Positions 18,894-28,821 of a stretch of 64,000 bases of DNA are shown here, piece after piece. The stretch covers positions 1 through 64,000 of the forward strand of contig NZ_AZFV01000017.1 of assembly GCF_001435815.1 (NCBI RefSeq), read 5' to 3'. Made by a program: the position numbers and the translations under genes. Every line of letters begins with the position of its first letter. Within the stretch, counting starts at the first letter, position 1. The notes beneath the pieces are model-generated. The model did not search any database. It worked only from the letters and a program-made list of their open reading frames with translations, and was not told the DNA's origin. This stretch comes from Companilactobacillus nantensis DSM 16982. GTDB lineage: Bacteria; Bacillota; Bacilli; Lactobacillales; Lactobacillaceae.

Positions 18894-20614
18894 TGGTTAA
18901 GACTATTAAGGGAATTGCAGCCAGTGATGGTATCGCTACTGCTGAAGCATACCTTTTAGTTCAACCAGATTTGTCTTTCACAAAGAAAAGTATTTCAGAC
19001 ACTGACGCAGAAGTTAGTCGTTTAAAGGGTGCTATTTCGACATCAGATGATGAACTTACTAAGATCAGAGATATCGCTAAAGAATCTCTTGGTGAAGAAG
19101 AAGCTCAAGTCTTTGATGCTCACAAGATGATTTTGGCTGATCCAGAATTTACGGGTGCAGTTGAAAAAGAAGTTACTGACAAGAGTGTTAATGCTGAACA
19201 AGCATTGCACGATATTTCAGAGAACTTCATTGCTATTTTTGAGGGAATGACAGATAACCCATACATGCAAGAAAGAGCCGCTGATGTACGTGATGTTACA
19301 AAGCGTGTTATGGCTCACTTGTTAGGTGTATCACTTCCAAACCCAGCTTTAATCGACCACGATGTCGTTATTGTTGCACATGATTTGACACCTAGTGACA
19401 CAGCTCAATTGAACAGCTATGTTAAGGGATTTGTTACTGATATCGGTGGTCGTACAGCCCACTCAGCTATTATGGCACGTTCACTAGAACTACCAGCTGT
19501 TGTTGGTACTGATACAATTACTACTGATGTTAAAGAAGGAGATACAGTTATCGTTGATGGTTTGAATGGTGCTGCTATCGTTGATCCTTCAGATAGTGAT
19601 ATCAAACATTATCAAGAATTAGCTAAGAATTTTGCTGACGAAAAGGCAGAATGGGAAAAATTAAAGGACGAACCTTCAGTTACTGCTGATGGCAAGCACT
19701 TTGATATTGCAGCTAATATCGGTACACCTGATGATCTCCAAGGTGTTATTGAAAATGGTGCCGAAGGTATCGGTTTGTATCGTACAGAATTCTTGTACAT
19801 GCAATCAGAAAGTCTTCCAACCGAAGAAGATCAATTCAAGGCCTACAAGAAGGTTCTTGAAGGTATGAAAGGTAAGCCAGTCGTTGTCCGTACTATGGAT
19901 ATCGGTGGTGACAAGCATCTTCCTTACTTACCACTTCCTGAAGAAATGAACCCATTCTTAGGTTACCGTGCTATCCGTATCAGTTTGGATAGACAAGAAA
20001 TCTTCAGAACTCAACTAAGAGCTTTGCTACGTGCATCTGCTTTTGGTAAGTTACGTATCATGTTCCCAATGATTGGTACTTTGCAAGAATTTAGAGATGC
20101 TAAGAAGGTCTTTGAAGAAGAAAAGGCTAAGTTAGTTAAAGATGGCGTTGAAGTTTCAGACAGCATTCAATTAGGAATGATGATGGAAGTTCCAGCTGCT
20201 GCTGTTCTTGCAGACCAATTTGCTAAAGAAGTTGACTTCTTCAGTATTGGTACAAACGACTTGATTCAATACACTATGGCTGCTGATCGTGGTAATGAAC
20301 ACGTTTCATACCTCTACCAACCATACAACCCTTCAATCTTAAGATTGATCAAGCATGTTATTGAATCAGCTCATAAAGAAGGCAAATGGGCCGGCATGTG
20401 TGGTGAAGCCGCAGGTGACAACACAATGCTTCCATTGCTATTGAGCATGGGTCTAGATGAATACTCAATGAGTGCTACATCAGTTCTTCGTGTAAGAAGC
20501 TTGATGAAGAAGTTGAGTACTAAGGATCTTGCTACATTGGCTGATCGTGCCGTTAATGAATCAATCACTAATGAAGATAACAAGAAGCTTGTTGAAGAAT
20601 ACTTGAACAAGTAA
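18893..20614 (+). CDS. ptsI: PTS enzyme I
   Basis: A 573-residue phosphoenolpyruvate-protein phosphotransferase, usual length. The swivelling domain has the phospho-His in [21 protein letters not shown] (about 185-205). The C-terminal PEP-binding barrel shows [12 protein letters not shown], a D-I-G-G-D-K segment, and the catalytic Cys region GMCGEAAGD (about 500). It transfers phosphate from PEP to HPr. Codon use is that of a highly expressed gene, like ptsH. Followed by a terminator. Confidence 0.97.
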   Translation: MVKTIKGIAASDGIATAEAYLLVQPDLSFTKKSISDTDAEVSRLKGAISTSDDELTKIRDIAKESLGEEEAQVFDAHKMILADPEFTGAVEKEVTDKSVNAEQALHDISENFIAIFEGMTDNPYMQERAADVRDVTKRVMAHLLGVSLPNPALIDHDVVIVAHDLTPSDTAQLNSYVKGFVTDIGGRTAHSAIMARSLELPAVVGTDTITTDVKEGDTVIVDGLNGAAIVDPSDSDIKHYQELAKNFADEKAEWEKLKDEPSVTADGKHFDIAANIGTPDDLQGVIENGAEGIGLYRTEFLYMQSESLPTEEDQFKAYKKVLEGMKGKPVVVRTMDIGGDKHLPYLPLPEEMNPFLGYRAIRISLDRQEIFRTQLRALLRASAFGKLRIMFPMIGTLQEFRDAKKVFEEEKAKLVKDGVEVSDSIQLGMMMEVPAAAVLADQFAKEVDFFSIGTNDLIQYTMAADRGNEHVSYLYQPYNPSILRLIKHVIESAHKEGKWAGMCGEAAGDNTMLPLLLSMGLDEYSMSATSVLRVRSLMKKLSTKDLATLADRAVNESITNEDNKKLVEEYLNK

Positions 20615-20626
20615 TAATGTAAATTA

Positions 20627-20661
20627 AAAGAGACTTGCAGAAATGCAGGCCTCTTTTTTTT
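20627..20661 (+). terminator. ptsHI terminator
   Basis: AAAAGAGACTTGCA pairs with TGCAGGCCTCTTTTTTTT. Confidence 0.88.
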
Positions 20662-20663
20662 AT

Positions 20664-20840
20664 GCCGTCTCCAGGAGCAAGCAAGAATGCCTGCTGTGGG
20701 ACCGTCTGGAGCCAAGGTCTCCAGACTCGGTTTTGAGCTTCGCACAGTTCACGAATCTCAAAACACGTCCTGTGCTGTAATGGCTAAAGCCATAACACCA
20801 CTGTCACTGCTGGTATTCTTGCTTGCTCCCTCCGACTAAG
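20664..20840 (+). repeat. Family-1 structured repeat, copy D
   Basis: Tips GCCGTCTCC and CTCCGACTA. Arms GGAGCAAGCAAGAATGCC and GGTATTCTTGCTTGCTCC. CCAAGGT hairpin with perfect GTCTGGAG/CTCCAGAC arms; third hairpin core TGGCT-AA-AGCCA. It directly follows the ptsI terminator. The rest of the gap to 21018 holds no recognised feature. Confidence 0.9.
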
Positions 20841-21017
20841 TTAACTGATTTTTTGAAATAGTATTGTACAGTCAGGTGCTAATACATAAGTTCCAAATTA
20901 ATAAATAAAGTAATTTTTATTCTATGAAAATAATTAATTGTATTTGGAATACATATAGATTTGCCGTCTTTGTGGTAACCTTTTCATATGAATACTAAAT
21001 GATGTGGGGATTATTGA

Positions 21018-22211
21018 ATGACAAAATATCGGTGGCAAGCTAGTGCTTTGGTTTTAGTTACTTTCATGCTGGGTTGTAATGAATTTATGGTTGTCGGGGT
21101 ACTTTCGGATATTGCTAAGTCTTTGTCGGTAACTGTTGCGACGGCGGGGTACTTGGTGACGATTTTTGCGATTGTCTATGCGATTAGTACGCCTATTATT
21201 ACGATTTTGGCTAATCGATTTGACCGTTATAAAACGTTGATGGTCTTGCTGGTTATATTTTTGATTGGTAATACTTGGAGCGGTTTTACCACTAGTTATG
21301 GGTGGTTTTTGGTTTCGCGAATGTTGACCGCAGCTGTAGCTGGTTCGATTGAATCGTTGGTGATTTTGTTTGCCAATGATATTGCCCCTCGAAGTAAACG
21401 TGCAATGTTGATTTCTTGGATTGCGGCTGGTTTTAGTATTGCCTCAGTTGTTGGGGTACCGATTGGAACGGCAATTAGTACAGCAACTAGTTGGCATGTG
21501 GCTTTCCATTTGATATCGGTACTTAGTTTTTTGACAGTTTTAGTTATGGCTTGGTTGTTGCCCAAGAATATTAAGCAAGTGTCAGGTGGTATTAAAGATC
21601 AATTGGTTTTGCTGACGGATAAACGAATTTATTTGGGTGCAGCCTTGATACTTTGTTCGGCAGCGGCAATGTACTCTTATTACACTTACATTAGACCACT
21701 ACTGACAACTGGCTTGGGGTTTGGAATAGTTGCATTAAATTGGTTGTTATTTGCCATCGGACTGGTCAGTATTATGGGTAATCAATTATCCGGCACGGTC
21801 GCAAAACGCAGTGGTTTAAAGAGTATGCCAAAGTTTTACGTGGTTAATATTGTCTTGTTATTATTATTTCCCTTGGCAATGAATAATGCTGTGACTGGCT
21901 TTGCTTTGTTGATTGTATTGACGTTGATAATTACCGTGGTAAATTCACCAATACAGATTCACTTCTTAGATGTAGCTGAGGCTGATTATCCACAAGCAAT
22001 TTTGTTAGCTTCATCTTTAAATGCCATATTTTTCAATATCGGTATTTCAGCAGGTTCGGCAACAGCAGCCTTAATATTAGCTAACAGTGATTTAAAGCAG
22101 TTAGGACTTGGTGGAGCGGCATTTGATATCTTAGCATTAATAATTGTAGTAGTGTTGAATCAAACAATACTTAAATATCAACAAGCAAAAATAACTCACG
22201 AAAAAGACTAG
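21018..22211 (+). CDS. MFS drug/metabolite exporter (AraJ/PbuE-like)
   Basis: A 397-residue, 12-segment major facilitator. The N-terminus (LGCNEFMVVGVLSDIAKSLSVTVATAGYLVTIFAIVYAISTP) is typical of the DHA1 branch that includes AraJ, YdhP and the purine exporter PbuE. The family's motif A loop is present as LANRFDRYKTL (about 72-82). The substrate is not readable. The start has a GGGG site; a terminator follows at once, so it is monocistronic. The GTG/TTG-rich codon use differs from ptsHI upstream. Confidence 0.85.
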   Translation: MTKYRWQASALVLVTFMLGCNEFMVVGVLSDIAKSLSVTVATAGYLVTIFAIVYAISTPIITILANRFDRYKTLMVLLVIFLIGNTWSGFTTSYGWFLVSRMLTAAVAGSIESLVILFANDIAPRSKRAMLISWIAAGFSIASVVGVPIGTAISTATSWHVAFHLISVLSFLTVLVMAWLLPKNIKQVSGGIKDQLVLLTDKRIYLGAALILCSAAAMYSYYTYIRPLLTTGLGFGIVALNWLLFAIGLVSIMGNQLSGTVAKRSGLKSMPKFYVVNIVLLLLFPLAMNNAVTGFALLIVLTLIITVVNSPIQIHFLDVAEADYPQAILLASSLNAIFFNIGISAGSATAALILANSDLKQLGLGGAAFDILALIIVVVLNQTILKYQQAKITHEKD

Positions 22212-22236
22212 TATTTGTTTTACTAGCCTTTTTTTA
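22201..22236 (+). terminator. Terminator after the MFS gene
   Basis: AAAAAGACTAGT pairs with ACTAGCCTTTTTTT; it overlaps the end of the coding region. Confidence 0.8.
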
Positions 22237-22313
22237 CCACTAAAATTTCGGGATTCAGGTATTATGTGTTTGTAGTATAGGTCATAAAAATACGATTAAG
22301 TGGGGATGAATAC

Positions 22314-22847
22314 ATGATTATTGCTCCATTATTTATTATTTTATTATTGCTAGCTATTGCAATTGTACTTTGTATTATCGGTTTTAAAATAACGAGAAAG
22401 TCGACTAAATTCAAAAAAAGTACTAGTGATATTGAAAATTTGCAACTCTCAATTAATCTGGCTAGAAAATATCCTCAAGAACTTCGCCATTTAAAAAAAA
22501 TATATCTAATATTTTTAATATCTTATTTGGTCATTCTTATGAGTTTAGCTGCCATTATTGCCGGCTTATACATGGAGTTTATGTATAGTGATCAGACGAT
22601 TACTAGTGTAGGTTTTCTAATAGCCTTTGTGTCGATAATAGTAGAAATGATTTTTTTACGGAAATTATTATTGTTGAGGATTAAAATGCAAACGAATCTG
22701 AAAGAAAGTTCTGATGAACAAAATCAACAGAGAATTATACAGTATATTGCATCTAATCAGAATATAATTGAGGGCCAAAAGTATATATCAATAGCATTTG
22801 CATTAATTTTTATCATCGTATTTATTATTCGATATGAACTCTTTTGA
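22314..22847 (+). CDS. Membrane protein of unknown function
   Basis: A 177-residue protein with four hydrophobic segments (about 4-24, 62-86, 97-115 and 155-174) and a charged cytoplasmic loop between the third and fourth. The start follows GTGGGGATG. Neighbours give no functional hint: an MFS exporter upstream and a convergent XRE gene downstream. I recognise no family. Confidence 0.6.
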   Translation: MIIAPLFIILLLLAIAIVLCIIGFKITRKSTKFKKSTSDIENLQLSINLARKYPQELRHLKKIYLIFLISYLVILMSLAAIIAGLYMEFMYSDQTITSVGFLIAFVSIIVEMIFLRKLLLLRIKMQTNLKESSDEQNQQRIIQYIASNQNIIEGQKYISIAFALIFIIVFIIRYELF

Positions 22848-22863
22848 AGAGATGCTTTAATCC

Positions 22864-22909
22864 AAAAAGGAACATTGAAACCATCGGTTGGTTTTAATGT
22901 TCCTATTTT
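22864..22909. terminator. Bidirectional terminator
   Basis: AAAAAGGAACATTGAAACC pairs with GGTTTTAATGTTCCTATTTT; it serves the convergent genes at 22314 and 22903. Confidence 0.85.
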
Positions 22910-23181
22910 AATTCAATTTTTAAATTTTTACCCATGGCAGAAGCCAACTTAGTGAGCGTATCAATACTAGTATTATTGCCATTTTCAATTTTAGATATGG
23001 TGGAAACTGGAACACCTGAATGTTTCGATAGGTCAGATTTTGTCCATTGCAATTTTGTTCTGCATTGATGAATGGAAACAGCAATTGCTAAATAAATACT
23101 TTCCCGTTCGAAGTCTAATTTAAAGTCTGGATCTTGTAGCTCTTTTTCAAGTAGATTATCGAGAGTATTATTTTGGGCCAT
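22903..23181 (-). CDS. XRE-family helix-turn-helix protein (HigA-like)
   Basis: A 92-residue protein with a C-terminal Cro/XRE domain (about 40-88; WTKSDLSKHSGVPVSTISKIENGNNTS). The helical N-terminus and short length recall HigA-type antitoxins, but no toxin gene is adjacent. It starts 27 bp after the TetR gene on the same strand with an AGGAGT site, so the two are co-transcribed. Confidence 0.75.
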   Translation of the reverse strand: MAQNNTLDNLLEKELQDPDFKLDFERESIYLAIAVSIHQCRTKLQWTKSDLSKHSGVPVSTISKIENGNNTSIDTLTKLASAMGKNLKIELK

Positions 23182-23208
23182 AGAGTAACTCCTTTATAAA
23201 ATATTATT

Positions 23209-23784
23209 TTACAATCCGCCATGCAACAAAGTAGTTAAATATTTATCAGCAGTTTCTTTATCCACATCGGGTTGTTCAAAAAGACACCATTCCAGCATCC
23301 CCACAATCAAATCGCTATAAAAACGAGCTAACAACTTAGGTGGAACTCGTTTTGAAGTGCTAGGTAAGCAGTATTCAACAATAATTCTATTAGCTTCTCG
23401 TTTCAAATAGCCTGCTGTATTGTGCCACAAATGAGAGTCAACACCGTTACTTTTCTTAATGTTTTCCAATAAAGGTTTGTTACTGTGGAAAAAGTCGAGT
23501 AGGAGATTGAAAGTTTCAATTAATCCATCTTCATTACGGGTAATGTCAGGTATTTTTTTGAAAATATCGCGTCCAATGTATGACCAAAGATACTGCAATA
23601 AATCTAATTTATCATCGAAATAGTTATAGAAGGTGGCTCGAGGGTATTCACTCTTTTGGCAAATATCGTTAACGGTAATTTTATCGAATTCCTTTTCACC
23701 TAATGCTTCAAACATGGCAATTCGAAAAGCTTTAAGGGTTCTTTTTGCACCAAGTGTCAGGTGCTGAGTAATGTCAATCTTCAT
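23209..23784 (-). CDS. TetR-family regulator (divergent to MMPL transporter)
   Basis: A 191-residue repressor with an N-terminal helix-turn-helix (about 30-60; FDKITVNDICQKSEYPRATFYNYFDDK). The C-terminal half is helical (YLKREANRIIVEYCLP). GGGGG lies about 10 bases before the ATG. Divergent to the MMPL exporter gene, which it probably represses, and co-transcribed with an XRE gene. Ligand unknown. Confidence 0.82.
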   Translation of the reverse strand: MKIDITQHLTLGAKRTLKAFRIAMFEALGEKEFDKITVNDICQKSEYPRATFYNYFDDKLDLLQYLWSYIGRDIFKKIPDITRNEDGLIETFNLLLDFFHSNKPLLENIKKSNGVDSHLWHNTAGYLKREANRIIVEYCLPSTSKRVPPKLLARFYSDLIVGMLEWCLFEQPDVDKETADKYLTTLLHGGL

Positions 23785-23868
23785 TTCCTAGTTTCCCCCA
23801 AAATTCATTTATACATTTAATCATTAGTTTTAGTCTAGCATATTGTAAACGTTTTACTTAAATAAATG

Positions 23869-23907
23869 AGTGTCTAAATTTTTACAAAATATAAATAGTG
23901 TCTAAAT
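23869..23907. promoter_or_regulatory. Direct repeats before the MMPL gene; possible TetR site
   Basis: AGTGTCTAAAT occurs at 23869-23879 and 23897-23907, 28 bp apart, in the divergent region. A regulatory role is inferred from position only. Confidence 0.35.
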
Positions 23908-24017
23908 ATAGGCTAATATATAAAATTTGTCTCTTGTATAAGAGTTTCATTGATTTTATTATTATCAGTGAATTTTCAGAAAGTATTATGATGGTATTCA
24001 TGTAAGGAGATAGAGCT

Positions 24018-27000
24018 ATGCAAAAGAAGTTGAGTCGATATATTGCAGCTTTGATTGGTTGGATCATTGTGGTTGTTATTGCTTTAGTAGCGATGCCGAA
24101 TGTTTCGCAACTGGTCAGAAATAAGGGGAATTTCACATTACCCAATACTGCTGAAAGTCAGAAAGCTTCCAATATTGAAAAGAAAGCCAATGGCAATAAG
24201 GCCGTTCGAACTTATACAGTTGTTTTCAAAAATGATAGTGGGGGCAAACTTTCGTCTTCACAGGCAACTGATATCAATGATAAATTAAACGAATTGAGCG
24301 ACAAAAAGTTACTCAAAGTCACTAATGTCATGGGTCCGAGCGATAACGCTGAAACTAAAAAGCAATTGATTGCTAAAGACAAGACGACCCAATTAGCTCA
24401 GGTCACGGTCAAAAAGAACAACTATGTCGGGCAACAAGTTAAAGAGTTACAACGACAATTAAGTGTTTCGGGTATCAAGACTTATGTCACTGGTGTTGAC
24501 GCCTTGAACGATGCCTTTTCAACTGTAACTGAAAAGGGGATTCAAAAGACGGAAGTTATTGCGGTGATTTTTATTTTTATCGTTTTAATTTTAGTCTTCC
24601 GTTCACCAATCGTACCTTTGATTTCCTTACTCAATGTCGGAGTAGCCTTTGCCACTTCATTGAGTATCGTCATGAATTTAGCACAAAAAGTTGATTTTCC
24701 AATTTCCAACTTTACTCAAGTCTTCCTAGTTGTTGTCTTGTTTGGGATTGGGACTGATTACAATATTTTACTTTATAACTACTTCAAAGGAGCATTAGCT
24801 AGGGGACTCTCGGCTAAAGAGGCTTCACATGAAGCTCAGATTCACGGTGGTCGGACGATTCTTTATAGTGGTGTTTCCGTCTTCATCGGTTTTTCAGTTT
24901 TGGCTCTAGCCAAGTTCTCGTTCTATCAAAGTGCTGTCGGCGTTGCCATCGGTATTTTAGTATTGCTGGCTGTTTTATTGACGCTCAACATGTTCTTCAT
25001 GCAAACGTTAGGTGAAAAAATGTTTTGGCCTAGCAAAGTTACTGCTGGCGGTGGCAAGAGTCGGATGTGGTATGGTTTATCGAGATCGGCCTTAGCCTAT
25101 CCAGTTGTCATGCTCGGTATCATTGCTGTCTGTGCAGTGCCATTTTTCATCAATCAAGATTCAACCTTGAACTTCAATAATGCCGATGAAGTGCCTGATA
25201 GCTATCAAGCTAAAGCAGGCTATCAAATTATTCAAAAGCATTTCAGTAAAGGGATGTCTGCTCCAGCTAACGTTGAAATTGAGGATAATTCCAAGATGAC
25301 AACACAAGCTAAGTTGGCAGCCATTGATGATTTAACAACTTACTTACAAAAAGAACCAGGCGTTAAAACAGTTACATCAGCAACTGAACCTGGTGGTAAT
25401 AAAATTCAAAGTATGTATCTCAAGAACCAATTAGTTACAATTACGAATGGTTTAACAACTTCAACTAAAGGACTTGAGAAAATTAAGTCCGGTTTGAATT
25501 CAGCTAGTTCGCAATTACAGAGTGCCAATATTAGCGGCAGTACCGCTCAAGTTCAACAATTAGCTAACGGTACAAGTCAATTACAAAGTGGAGCTCAACA
25601 GTTATCAAGTGGTATTAATCAATATACTGCTGGAGTAAATAGTGTTAACAGTGGTGTTCAAAGTGCTAATAGCCAATTGCCAGCGTTGACAAGTGGTGTT
25701 TCAACTTTGAGTAGTAGTTCAGCTCAGCTAGCAACTGGTATGTCACAACTACAATCACAAGTTAGTTCATTGTCTGGTCAAGCTACTCAATTGTTAGCTT
25801 TGATGCAAGCTTCTGGTCAAAATACAGGAGCTGCTAGTGGTGAGATATCACAATTACAAAGTTCAATCAGCCAATTGAGCGCTGGTTCAACAGCTTTGTC
25901 CTCCGGAATTTCACAATTGTCAGGTTCAATGCCTGGACTAACTTCAGGTATGTCAACCTTGGCTAGTGGCACAAGTACCTTAGCTGCAACTAGTTCAACC
26001 TTAAATTCTGGTAGCCAAAGTGTTGCCAGTGGTGCAACGACTGTTAATAGTGGTGTTCAACAAATGAATACGCAGTTGCAACAAATGGCTGTGGAAGTTA
26101 CTCAGCTTGAAAGTGGATTATCTTCAGCAAATGATGGATTAGATACAATTGCTCAAGGTAATACAACAATGAAGAATTATTTAGATGGCTTACGGACCTC
26201 ATATGTTGGTGATACGTTCTATCTACCAAAGGATACAATCAAGAGTAAAGCCTTCAAACCAGCACTTGATGCTTATATGAATGATGATCGAAAGATAGCT
26301 TCATTGACGATTATTTTCAAGGGTGACCCTAATAATGAGACAACTTCGAAACAATTAAAGACGATTCAATCTGACATGAAAGCTAAATTAAAGCATGGTC
26401 CATTGAAGCATGCGAAAGTCGCTGTCGGTGGTCAAACATCACAAAATAATGATTTGAGAACGTTGGCTAACGGTGACTTTGGTCGGACAGCAACAATTAT
26501 GACGATTGGTATTGGCATTGCCTTGATTGTTGTAACTGAATCAATTTTGCAACCAATGACGATTATCGGAACATTGTTGTTAGCCTATGAAGTTTCGTTA
26601 GGTATCACAAGAATCTTCTCGAAACTAGTTTTGCATGACAATATGTTGAGCTGGAATACACCGTTCTTTACATTTATCATGTTGATGGCGTTAGGTGTTG
26701 ATTACAGTATCTTCTTGATGATTCGATTTAAGGATGAACCAATGCCTGATTTGAAAGATCGGATGTTAAATGCGGCTACATCAATAGGAACGGTTGTTAT
26801 TTCCGCAGCTATCATTTTGAGTGGTACCTTCGCAGCCTTGATGCCATCAGGTGTCACGACATTGATTCAAGTTGCATTAGGCGTTATCTTCGGATTGATT
26901 ATTCTAGTAATAATCTTGCCTTTGACAATGTCATCGTTGATTAGTTTGACTACATGGCATGATAAACGCTTGTTTAGAGTTAAGAAACCTAAAGACAAAA

Positions 27001-27047
27001 AGAAAAATAATGATGATGCTAGTGATGTAGCGGATTCCAAAGCATAA
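24018..27047 (+). CDS. MMPL-family (RND-like) membrane transporter with helical stalk
   Basis: A 1009-residue transporter with two MMPL halves. Each half has an external domain followed by six membrane segments with the GTDYN (FGIGTDYNILLYNYF, about 240) or GVDYS (LGVDYSIFLMIRF, about 895) motif that carries the proton-relay Asp. A long second external loop (about 475-715) is built from repeats such as TSGVSTLSSSSAQLATG and predicts coiled helices, like the stalk of the YhgE protein at 4245. Such proteins export lipids or drugs. AAGGAGA precedes the ATG. TetR-controlled by position. Confidence 0.88.
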   Translation: MQKKLSRYIAALIGWIIVVVIALVAMPNVSQLVRNKGNFTLPNTAESQKASNIEKKANGNKAVRTYTVVFKNDSGGKLSSSQATDINDKLNELSDKKLLKVTNVMGPSDNAETKKQLIAKDKTTQLAQVTVKKNNYVGQQVKELQRQLSVSGIKTYVTGVDALNDAFSTVTEKGIQKTEVIAVIFIFIVLILVFRSPIVPLISLLNVGVAFATSLSIVMNLAQKVDFPISNFTQVFLVVVLFGIGTDYNILLYNYFKGALARGLSAKEASHEAQIHGGRTILYSGVSVFIGFSVLALAKFSFYQSAVGVAIGILVLLAVLLTLNMFFMQTLGEKMFWPSKVTAGGGKSRMWYGLSRSALAYPVVMLGIIAVCAVPFFINQDSTLNFNNADEVPDSYQAKAGYQIIQKHFSKGMSAPANVEIEDNSKMTTQAKLAAIDDLTTYLQKEPGVKTVTSATEPGGNKIQSMYLKNQLVTITNGLTTSTKGLEKIKSGLNSASSQLQSANISGSTAQVQQLANGTSQLQSGAQQLSSGINQYTAGVNSVNSGVQSANSQLPALTSGVSTLSSSSAQLATGMSQLQSQVSSLSGQATQLLALMQASGQNTGAASGEISQLQSSISQLSAGSTALSSGISQLSGSMPGLTSGMSTLASGTSTLAATSSTLNSGSQSVASGATTVNSGVQQMNTQLQQMAVEVTQLESGLSSANDGLDTIAQGNTTMKNYLDGLRTSYVGDTFYLPKDTIKSKAFKPALDAYMNDDRKIASLTIIFKGDPNNETTSKQLKTIQSDMKAKLKHGPLKHAKVAVGGQTSQNNDLRTLANGDFGRTATIMTIGIGIALIVVTESILQPMTIIGTLLLAYEVSLGITRIFSKLVLHDNMLSWNTPFFTFIMLMALGVDYSIFLMIRFKDEPMPDLKDRMLNAATSIGTVVISAAIILSGTFAALMPSGVTTLIQVALGVIFGLIILVIILPLTMSSLISLTTWHDKRLFRVKKPKDKKKNNDDASDVADSKA

Positions 27048-27093
27048 AAAAACAGCTGTCATGAGAATTTCATTTCTCGTGGTAGCTATTTTT
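27045..27093. terminator. Imperfect bidirectional terminator
   Basis: AAAAAAACAGCTGTCATGAG pairs imperfectly with CTCGTGGTAGCTATTTTTG. Confidence 0.6.
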
Positions 27094-27307
27094 GACTTTT
27101 GTATTGTTCGTAATAGGTGTTGATAATTAGGGCAATGAGAATTAAAAGGATTCCAAAAAGTGAACCCTTTAGTGAAAACATTTTTTTGGTTTCGAGAGCA
27201 AGGTTCATATTACCGATGTAAAAAAGAACGATAGCTTGGAATATAAAGGCAATGGTATGATTTTTCAAGTAATCAAGAGTGTTTTTGCGAAATTTTTGCA
27301 TGAACAT
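27086..27307 (-). CDS. Small membrane protein, unknown function
   Basis: A 73-residue protein with two membrane segments (about 18-36 and 48-65). The start is taken at 27307 (MFMQKF) because AGGAGGG lies 7 bases before it; an ATG 12 codons upstream lacks a site. Convergent to the MMPL gene. No family recognised. Confidence 0.55.
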   Translation of the reverse strand: MFMQKFRKNTLDYLKNHTIAFIFQAIVLFYIGNMNLALETKKMFSLKGSLFGILLILIALIINTYYEQYKSQK

Positions 27308-27496
27308 AAAAATCCCTCCTAATTTAAGTTGCTTATTAGTCATAGTATATTACTGAAGATAGGAATAAGTAAACTCTAGAAAGATTAGCAAATCATTGAA
27401 ATATCCATTAAAGTCAATTCCAGCTTGATTTCAATCATGGAAGAAATTTTTCAATGTATGTTACCCTAATATAAGAGTTTTTATGAGAGGGGACAT

Positions 27497-27832
27497 ATGA
27501 AGAATAAAGTTATTCGTAATTTTTTAATATTTGTCATCTTCTGGTTACTAATCACGCTAGGGATGAATATTATGCAGCAACGACCATTGTTTTACAGTTT
27601 TCCATGGGAAGTATTGTTGATCTTCCTACTATCACTAATTCAAATTGTTACCAATTATCCACGTAAAGTTATTTGGGGCATTTACTTCGTAGTCTTCTTT
27701 ATATTTATGTTGTTAACAGGTGGGTATTATAATTGGACATCACTAATAACATTTGCGATGATGTCAGTGTTTATGAGTGCGATAACGTATTTCATTGGAA
27801 ATCAGTTTAAAAAAGGTGAACACGTTAAATGA
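27497..27832 (+). CDS. Small membrane protein, partner of lipoprotein gene
   Basis: A 111-residue protein with four hydrophobic segments and a Lys-rich tail. GAGGGG precedes the ATG. Its stop overlaps the start of the downstream lipoprotein gene by 4 bases (ATGA), so the pair is one translational unit and probably one membrane function. Family not recognised; it loosely resembles DUF3021-type proteins. Confidence 0.6.
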   Translation: MKNKVIRNFLIFVIFWLLITLGMNIMQQRPLFYSFPWEVLLIFLLSLIQIVTNYPRKVIWGIYFVVFFIFMLLTGGYYNWTSLITFAMMSVFMSAITYFIGNQFKKGEHVK

Positions 27833-28602
27833 GAAAATTATCATGGCTGATTTTGGGATTGGGAGTTCTTTTATTAGCCGGTTGTAGTGTTAAAAATAAT
27901 CAAACAGAGCAACAAGCACAAAAACTTCAACAGACGATTCGAAAGAATCAGAAAGTTTGGCAAAAACAGAAGTCAGCTGCGGTTAATGTTAATCAAAAAG
28001 ATTTAGCACCATTCGTAGCGACCATACCGACCGGTTATCATGATGAAGATATGTCATTGTCACGTTTTAAAAATGGCAGTCAGCTAGTCGTTCAAGCACA
28101 AGTAGTTAATCTGCAGGCTGAAAAACCAACGTTGGTAACAGAAACCAAAACCACACTTTATATCAAAAAAGTATTGGCTGGTAACAAGGATTATCAAGGA
28201 AAGACCATCAAAACTGAATTGTCAGGTGGACTTACGACCGCAAAGTTTAAATATACAAGTCTAGAAGGTGAATACATCGGTAAACAGTATGGCGTCAAAA
28301 ATCCTCAAACTGAAGTTTATAATGATAATCCCAATAGTCCATTACCAAAGATTGGTCAAACAATTATCGTTGGACTAAATCCATTTCGTCCAGAGAATGA
28401 ACATGATCTTAAACAACATCAAGAAAATGGTTTAACAACCAAGAATTTTTACGTCATTAATAATCCCGACGTTACTTATTGGGTTAAACGTGATGGAAAA
28501 TATCAGCTAAATAATCCAGCCTTTTCGAAACGGGATAATGTCAAGAAATATCCTAATTTGAATGGATTATCTAAATATTTTAATCAGCATCTAAATGGTT
28601 AA
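27829..28602 (+). CDS. Lipoprotein of unknown function
   Basis: A 257-residue lipoprotein. The signal MRKLSWLILGLGVLLLAGC gives a lipobox LLAG-C19. The mature part starts with a Gln/Lys-rich helix, then strand-rich sequence (TTLYIKKVLAGNKDYQGKTIKTELSGGL) typical of small extracellular folds in which a time- or ion-dependent export is reported; no catalytic motif is visible. Overlaps the upstream membrane gene by ATGA and is followed by a terminator, so the operon has two genes. Confidence 0.65.
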   Translation: MRKLSWLILGLGVLLLAGCSVKNNQTEQQAQKLQQTIRKNQKVWQKQKSAAVNVNQKDLAPFVATIPTGYHDEDMSLSRFKNGSQLVVQAQVVNLQAEKPTLVTETKTTLYIKKVLAGNKDYQGKTIKTELSGGLTTAKFKYTSLEGEYIGKQYGVKNPQTEVYNDNPNSPLPKIGQTIIVGLNPFRPENEHDLKQHQENGLTTKNFYVINNPDVTYWVKRDGKYQLNNPAFSKRDNVKKYPNLNGLSKYFNQHLNG

Positions 28603-28620
28603 AATTCATACCGTAAGTTA

Positions 28621-28660
28621 AAAGAAGTTGAATGATTAAATGTCATTCAACTTCTTTTTG
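28621..28660 (+). terminator. Terminator after the lipoprotein gene
   Basis: AAAGAAGTTGAATGA pairs perfectly with TCATTCAACTTCTTTTT. Confidence 0.88.
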
Positions 28661-28821
28661 ATTAGAAAATTTTTCTATAAATTTATTAAGATCAGAAATG
28701 ACATTTTACAAAATGTACGTTATTATCCGCTAGCTTATCATGATTTTTGTGTTGTGTAGATTAAATTGATGAAGTATTATTAAAAATAATATAATAATTT
28801 TCTAATCTAAGAAGGCGGAAT

